Of a DNA stretch of 36,517 bases, positions 33,007 to 36,517 are shown in pieces. The DNA comes from JABDKJ01 sp964609215 (GTDB lineage: Bacteria > Bacteroidota > Bacteroidia > Flavobacteriales_D > JABDKJ01), in the NCBI GenBank assembly GCA_964609215.1, contig CAZSQZ010000024.1:1-36517 (forward strand). Direction: 5' to 3'. Made by a program: the position numbers and the translations under genes. Within the stretch, counting starts at the first letter, position 1. Every line of letters begins with the position of its first letter. Under the pieces are notes generated by a model. It saw nothing but the letters and a program-made list of their open reading frames with translations, did not search any database and was not told the origin of the DNA.

Positions 33007-36000
33007 ATGAAAAAAAGTTACTTCTGTTTTATGAATGTCTGTTGTAACAACGGAAAATTTTTCCTTGCCTCTTTACTGTTGGCAATGTTTGTTATTTCAG
33101 GAACTAATGGGTACGCCCAAAATTGCAATCCTGATACTGATCCACCTGTTGCGGTGAATGCTCCTCAGGATCTAACAGTTCAATGTATAGATGATGTTCC
33201 AGCTCCTGCGAATGTTATTTTTACAGATGACTGTGATACAGATGTTGATGTGTTTTTCCATGATATGGGTCCAGCTCAAGGAATTGAGAAATGTGAACTT
33301 ACAGACGCAGTAGGTGATGGATCTAACAATTGGGCAGTTTGGTTGCCTAATTTGCCTTTTGGATTAACTGATCAATGGATTTTCGATCAAAACAATCCAG
33401 GTTGCTTGGATATTTTTGCGAATGGAACTGCCCACATGACGGGTAGAGTATTCGCAGACAACAATCCATCATTGTTTTTCGATATTGATGTTTGGATAAT
33501 TGATAAAAAAGACTGGGATACTTGGTCTGGTTTATTGACTACTGCTGCTCCATTCATTAATAGAAGTTTTAAAGATGATGCTGGATTTGGTGCAGATGGT
33601 GGAGACCTTTGGACAACTTGGGATTATTATGTTGTTAATAATAGTGACGCTACTCTTATTGGAGGTGGTGGATTAGCCGGAACGTATCTTACCTTAGAAC
33701 ATGCTCCGGCAAATTTATTTTTTGGCGTTCAAGTTGGAGAAGCTGCAAATAACCAAAATGCAAATTTTGGACTTTCTACTTGGTTTACATATGATGGTAC
33801 TTTTAACTTGAATGGAAATTCAACAAACATAAATGGTCTTGGTGACTTTAACATGGACGCAGATTGTGGTCCAAATCCACAAAGTACATGTCAGCAAGAA
33901 TTTGTTTATATCTGGGTTGGAGTAGATGATTCTGGAAATGTAACTACTGTTACTCAAACAATTACTGTTGAAGACAATACAGCTCCTGAATTGAGTGAAT
34001 GTCCTGAGAACATTACTGTTCAGTGTGACGCAATTCCTACTACTCCTATTATTACTGCTACAGATAATTGTGATGGAAATGTTACCGTAAACTTTGAAAC
34101 TCAAACTCAAAATGGAAATTGTCCTGATTCTTTTTCTATACTGAATCATTGGTACGCAGTTGATGCTTGTGGAAACCAAGTAGATTGCTTTCAAACAATT
34201 ACAGTAATTGACACGGTTGATCCTGTTCTATCTGATGACCCTGCTGATGTTACAGTTCAATGTGATGAACCACTTCCTGCAGTTCCTAGCTTGACTGCAA
34301 CTGATAACTGTGACACAGATGTAATGGTTAGTTACAATGAAACTACTATGGCAGGTGATTGCCCGAACGAAATGACTATTGTTAGAATATGGACTGCAGT
34401 TGATAACTGTGGAAATTCTTCAATGGTACAACAAATGGTTAATGTGATTGATACAACTGACCCAACTTTATCTGGAGTTCCTGCGGACGCAACAGTGGAC
34501 TGTGATAATATTCCAATGATGGCTCCAGTTACTGGAAACGATAATTGTGGTATGGCAATGGTTAGTTTCAACGAAACAATTACTGGTTCTCAAAGTGCAT
34601 GTTCTTATAATATCATCAGAACATGGACTGCAACTGATGCTTGTGGAAATACTTCTTCTGCATCTCAAACTTTAACAGTTGTTGATAATGATGCTCCAGT
34701 ATTTAACTCAAACCCGAACGATATTACTGCTTCGTGTGATAATATTCCAAGTGCACCGAATGTTACCGCTACTGATAATTGCTCTGATGCAAGTATCGCT
34801 TTAACAGTTACAGATAACGGACAAAATTGTCCTTTAGTAATTACAAGAACATGGACTGCAACAGATGATTGTGGAAATTCAAGTTCAATTTCTCAAACTG
34901 TTACAGTAAATGACAATACAAGCCCAGTTCTTTCTGGAGGTTCTTCAGGAACTCAAACATTTGCTTGTGATGAGAATCCTCCTGCTCCTATTGCTCCTAC
35001 AGCAACGGATAACTGTGATACAGACGTTGATATTGCATTAACATCGACTCCAGTTGCTCCTTTATGCGCAGATGGGCCTGATGGAACAATGTACACTTGG
35101 ACAGCTACTGATAATTGTGGAAATACTGCTACACAGACGTTCACAGTTCAATTTATTGATAATGAAGCTCCTGTTTTAAGTAATTGTCCTGCTGACATAA
35201 CTATTCAGTGTGAAGATGAGTTACCAACACCGCCAACTGTTACAGCAACCGATAATTGCGATGATGATGTAGAAGTTACTTATGTTGAATTCTTCAACTT
35301 TGATGGTTCAGAAGCAACTTGTGCTGCAAGTGACGCTGCTGGTGTTAACAATAGTAATTTATGGTCAGTTTGGTTACCAAACCTTCCTGGAGGAATTACC
35401 GACTCATTTATTTGGGATGCAGAAGGTGGATCTTTCAATGAATTTGAAGATCATGCGGTTCTAACAGGAACTGTTTATGCAGACAACGACCCAACACAGA
35501 TTTTCTTTGTAAATATCAGATTTGAAAACAAACAAGATTGGGCAACTTGGAATGGTCAAACGACTACAAGTACTCCATTCATTCCAAGATCATTTAAAGA
35601 TGATGCTGGATTTGGTGCTGCGGGTGGAAACCTTTGGACAACTTGGGATTACTATACAATTGATCCTGACAATTCTTATTTAATAGGTGCTGGCGCATTT
35701 GCTGGATCTATGCTTTCGCTTTCTCAAGCTCCTGCGAACTTATTGTTCGGAGCACAAGTTGGTGATGCTGCAAACAATACAAATGCAAATTATGGTTTAT
35801 CTACTTGGTTCCTTTATGAAGGGACACTTTTAGGAGAGCCTGCAAATGGTATTGGAGATGTAAATGTTGACTTGGATTGTGGTCCAGGAAACCCATTTGC
35901 AAAATGTGATTTTGATGTAACAAGAATTTGGATTGCAACAGATGATTGCGGAAATACAAATACCTGTTTACAAACTATAAGTGTTATTGATACAACTGCT

Positions 36001-36517
36001 CCAACATTTGATAGTACTCCTGATGATTACACTGTTGAATGCGATGAGCCAATTCCTGCTGCTCCTGTTCTTACTGCAACTGATAATTGTGGTGCGGAAG
36101 TTACTATTACTATGGATGAACAAACTGTTCCTGGTAATTGTCCAAATGAATCTGTTATTAATAGAGTTTGGATAGCAGCTGACTGTTGTGGAAATACAAG
36201 TACTGTTTCTCAGACTGTAACTATTGTTGATACCACTGCTCCTGTTGTGGTTGCGGCTCCTGATGCTACTGTTGAATGTGGTGACGATCTTCCTGCTCCT
36301 GCAGCTGATGCTACTGATAACTGTGGTCCTGCTACTTGGACTGTTTCTGCTGAAGTAACTGAAACGTGTGGTGAGACTTTCATCATGGTTAGAACATATA
36401 CTGCTACTGACGAATGTGGTAACACTGCTACGGATACACAAACTATTACTGTTGTTGATACAACTGCTCCTACAATCACTGCTGCTCCTGATGCAACAGT
36501 TGAATGTGGTGATGCTC
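33007..36517 (+). CDS. Giant secreted HYR-like repeat protein with two inserted domains, 3' end outside window
   Basis: Open from the ATG at 33007 to the right edge: 1170 codons, no stop. Residues 1-38 are an atypical long signal peptide (K-rich start, hydrophobic core SLLLAMFVISG, cleavage after GYAQ). The rest is an array of ten HYR-like Ig-fold units, starting at 33145, 33973, 34210, 34450, 34684, 34912, 35158, 35989, 36229 and 36457, about 76-82 residues each. Each unit opens D-x-x-A/S-P, then V-x-C, TATDNC and a closing WTATDxCGN, giving four Cys per unit that probably form disulfides. Units 1 and 7 each hold a roughly 200-residue inserted domain (about residues 84-294 and 760-967). The sort of protein is surface-exposed or secreted, possibly by T9SS; its C-terminal signal is out of view. 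Function unknown; adhesion is a guess. Confidence 0.9.
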   Translation, partial: MKKSYFCFMNVCCNNGKFFLASLLLAMFVISGTNGYAQNCNPDTDPPVAVNAPQDLTVQCIDDVPAPANVIFTDDCDTDVDVFFHDMGPAQGIEKCELTDAVGDGSNNWAVWLPNLPFGLTDQWIFDQNNPGCLDIFANGTAHMTGRVFADNNPSLFFDIDVWIIDKKDWDTWSGLLTTAAPFINRSFKDDAGFGADGGDLWTTWDYYVVNNSDATLIGGGGLAGTYLTLEHAPANLFFGVQVGEAANNQNANFGLSTWFTYDGTFNLNGNSTNINGLGDFNMDADCGPNPQSTCQQEFVYIWVGVDDSGNVTTVTQTITVEDNTAPELSECPENITVQCDAIPTTPIITATDNCDGNVTVNFETQTQNGNCPDSFSILNHWYAVDACGNQVDCFQTITVIDTVDPVLSDDPADVTVQCDEPLPAVPSLTATDNCDTDVMVSYNETTMAGDCPNEMTIVRIWTAVDNCGNSSMVQQMVNVIDTTDPTLSGVPADATVDCDNIPMMAPVTGNDNCGMAMVSFNETITGSQSACSYNIIRTWTATDACGNTSSASQTLTVVDNDAPVFNSNPNDITASCDNIPSAPNVTATDNCSDASIALTVTDNGQNCPLVITRTWTATDDCGNSSSISQTVTVNDNTSPVLSGGSSGTQTFACDENPPAPIAPTATDNCDTDVDIALTSTPVAPLCADGPDGTMYTWTATDNCGNTATQTFTVQFIDNEAPVLSNCPADITIQCEDELPTPPTVTATDNCDDDVEVTYVEFFNFDGSEATCAASDAAGVNNSNLWSVWLPNLPGGITDSFIWDAEGGSFNEFEDHAVLTGTVYADNDPTQIFFVNIRFENKQDWATWNGQTTTSTPFIPRSFKDDAGFGAAGGNLWTTWDYYTIDPDNSYLIGAGAFAGSMLSLSQAPANLLFGAQVGDAANNTNANYGLSTWFLYEGTLLGEPANGIGDVNVDLDCGPGNPFAKCDFDVTRIWIATDDCGNTNTCLQTISVIDTTAPTFDSTPDDYTVECDEPIPAAPVLTATDNCGAEVTITMDEQTVPGNCPNESVINRVWIAADCCGNTSTVSQTVTIVDTTAPVVVAAPDATVECGDDLPAPAADATDNCGPATWTVSAEVTETCGETFIMVRTYTATDECGNTATDTQTITVVDTTAPTITAAPDATVECGDA
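33256..33890 (+). repeat. Inserted domain, copy 1
   Basis: An approximately 210-residue block inside HYR-like unit 1. Landmarks are WAVWLPNLP, TGRVFADNNP, KKDWDTWSG, RSFKDDAGFGA, LWTTWDYY, APANLFFGVQVGEAANN, GLSTWF and DCGP. It resumes the host unit at about CQQEFVYIWVGVDDSGN. Confidence 0.8.
35284..35905 (+). repeat. Inserted domain, copy 2
   Basis: The paralogous block inside unit 7, with WSVWLPNLP, TGTVYADNDP, KQDWATWNG, RSFKDDAGFGA, LWTTWDYY, APANLLFGAQVGDAANN, GLSTWF and DCGP in the same order. At the DNA level 26 bases are identical (33568-33593 and 35593-35618) and 22 more (33605-33626 and 35630-35651), at a constant offset of 2025. Confidence 0.85.

Noticed and set aside
33820..36479. 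Long minus-strand open frames rich in Ser/Thr within the giant gene
   Set aside because: They mirror the repeat codons (ACT, GCT, GTT) of the plus-strand protein and have no start context or family motif.
33007..36517. The repeats as a CRISPR array
   Set aside because: Units are 228-246 bases, in frame and coding for HYR-like domains; there are no short direct repeats with unique spacers.

Overview
The window looks like a chromosomal segment of a marine-type member of the Bacteroidota, probably order Flavobacteriales. The evidence is the low GC content, the near absence of Shine-Dalgarno sequences, promoter boxes of the TTG-N17-TAnnTTTG type, a tmRNA with a short tag ending in LAA, Crp-like and ECF regulators of Bacteroidota style, and a very large secreted protein made of HYR-like repeats. 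Genus and species cannot be fixed from the sequence alone. No transposase, integrase, prophage, rRNA, ordinary tRNA or CRISPR array was seen.

Layout. 1-5.5 kb: a fatty-acid desaturase cut by the left edge, a TraB/GumN-like lipoprotein, a DoxX protein, an SDR dehydrogenase with its TetR-type regulator (a shared palindromic operator lies before each), a cold-shock protein and a MATE exporter. 5.6-8.8 kb: the most accessory-looking part, with a three-gene minus-strand cluster (membrane protein, Cys-His-Asp protein, GIY-YIG nuclease-like protein) next to a HipB/HipA pair. 9.1-12.5 kb: ribulose-phosphate 3-epimerase, a saccharopine/alanine dehydrogenase-type enzyme, a formimidoylglutamase-like ureohydrolase and tmRNA. 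12.7-20.1 kb: a Crp/Fnr regulator divergent from a Rieske-glutamate-synthase fusion, then a tightly packed envelope and ion-transport run (K+ channel, CPA1 antiporter, outer-membrane protein, DUF3750-like protein, M23 lipoprotein).

20.1-26.1 kb: YchF on the minus strand, then a split transketolase whose two subunit genes are separated by a secreted VWA protein, followed by an ECF sigma factor, an anti-sigma-like membrane protein and a Spy-like periplasmic protein ending at a strong terminator. 26.3-30.1 kb: a HAD-family protein and the classic thrS-infC-rpmI-rplT translation cluster. 30.1-32.6 kb: a minus-strand bcp-recA-TPR lipoprotein series. 33.0 kb to the right edge: the first 1170 codons of a giant secreted HYR-like repeat protein.

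The most unusual items are: (1) a roughly 200-residue domain inserted twice into single units of the HYR-like array; (2) the Rieske-FMN glutamate-synthase fusion, translationally coupled to an uncharacterised protein; (3) the three-gene GIY-YIG cluster beside hipBA; (4) the VWA gene inside the transketolase gene pair; and (5) a recA terminator that abuts the start codon of the next gene. Functional calls rest on motifs read by eye; no database search was possible.
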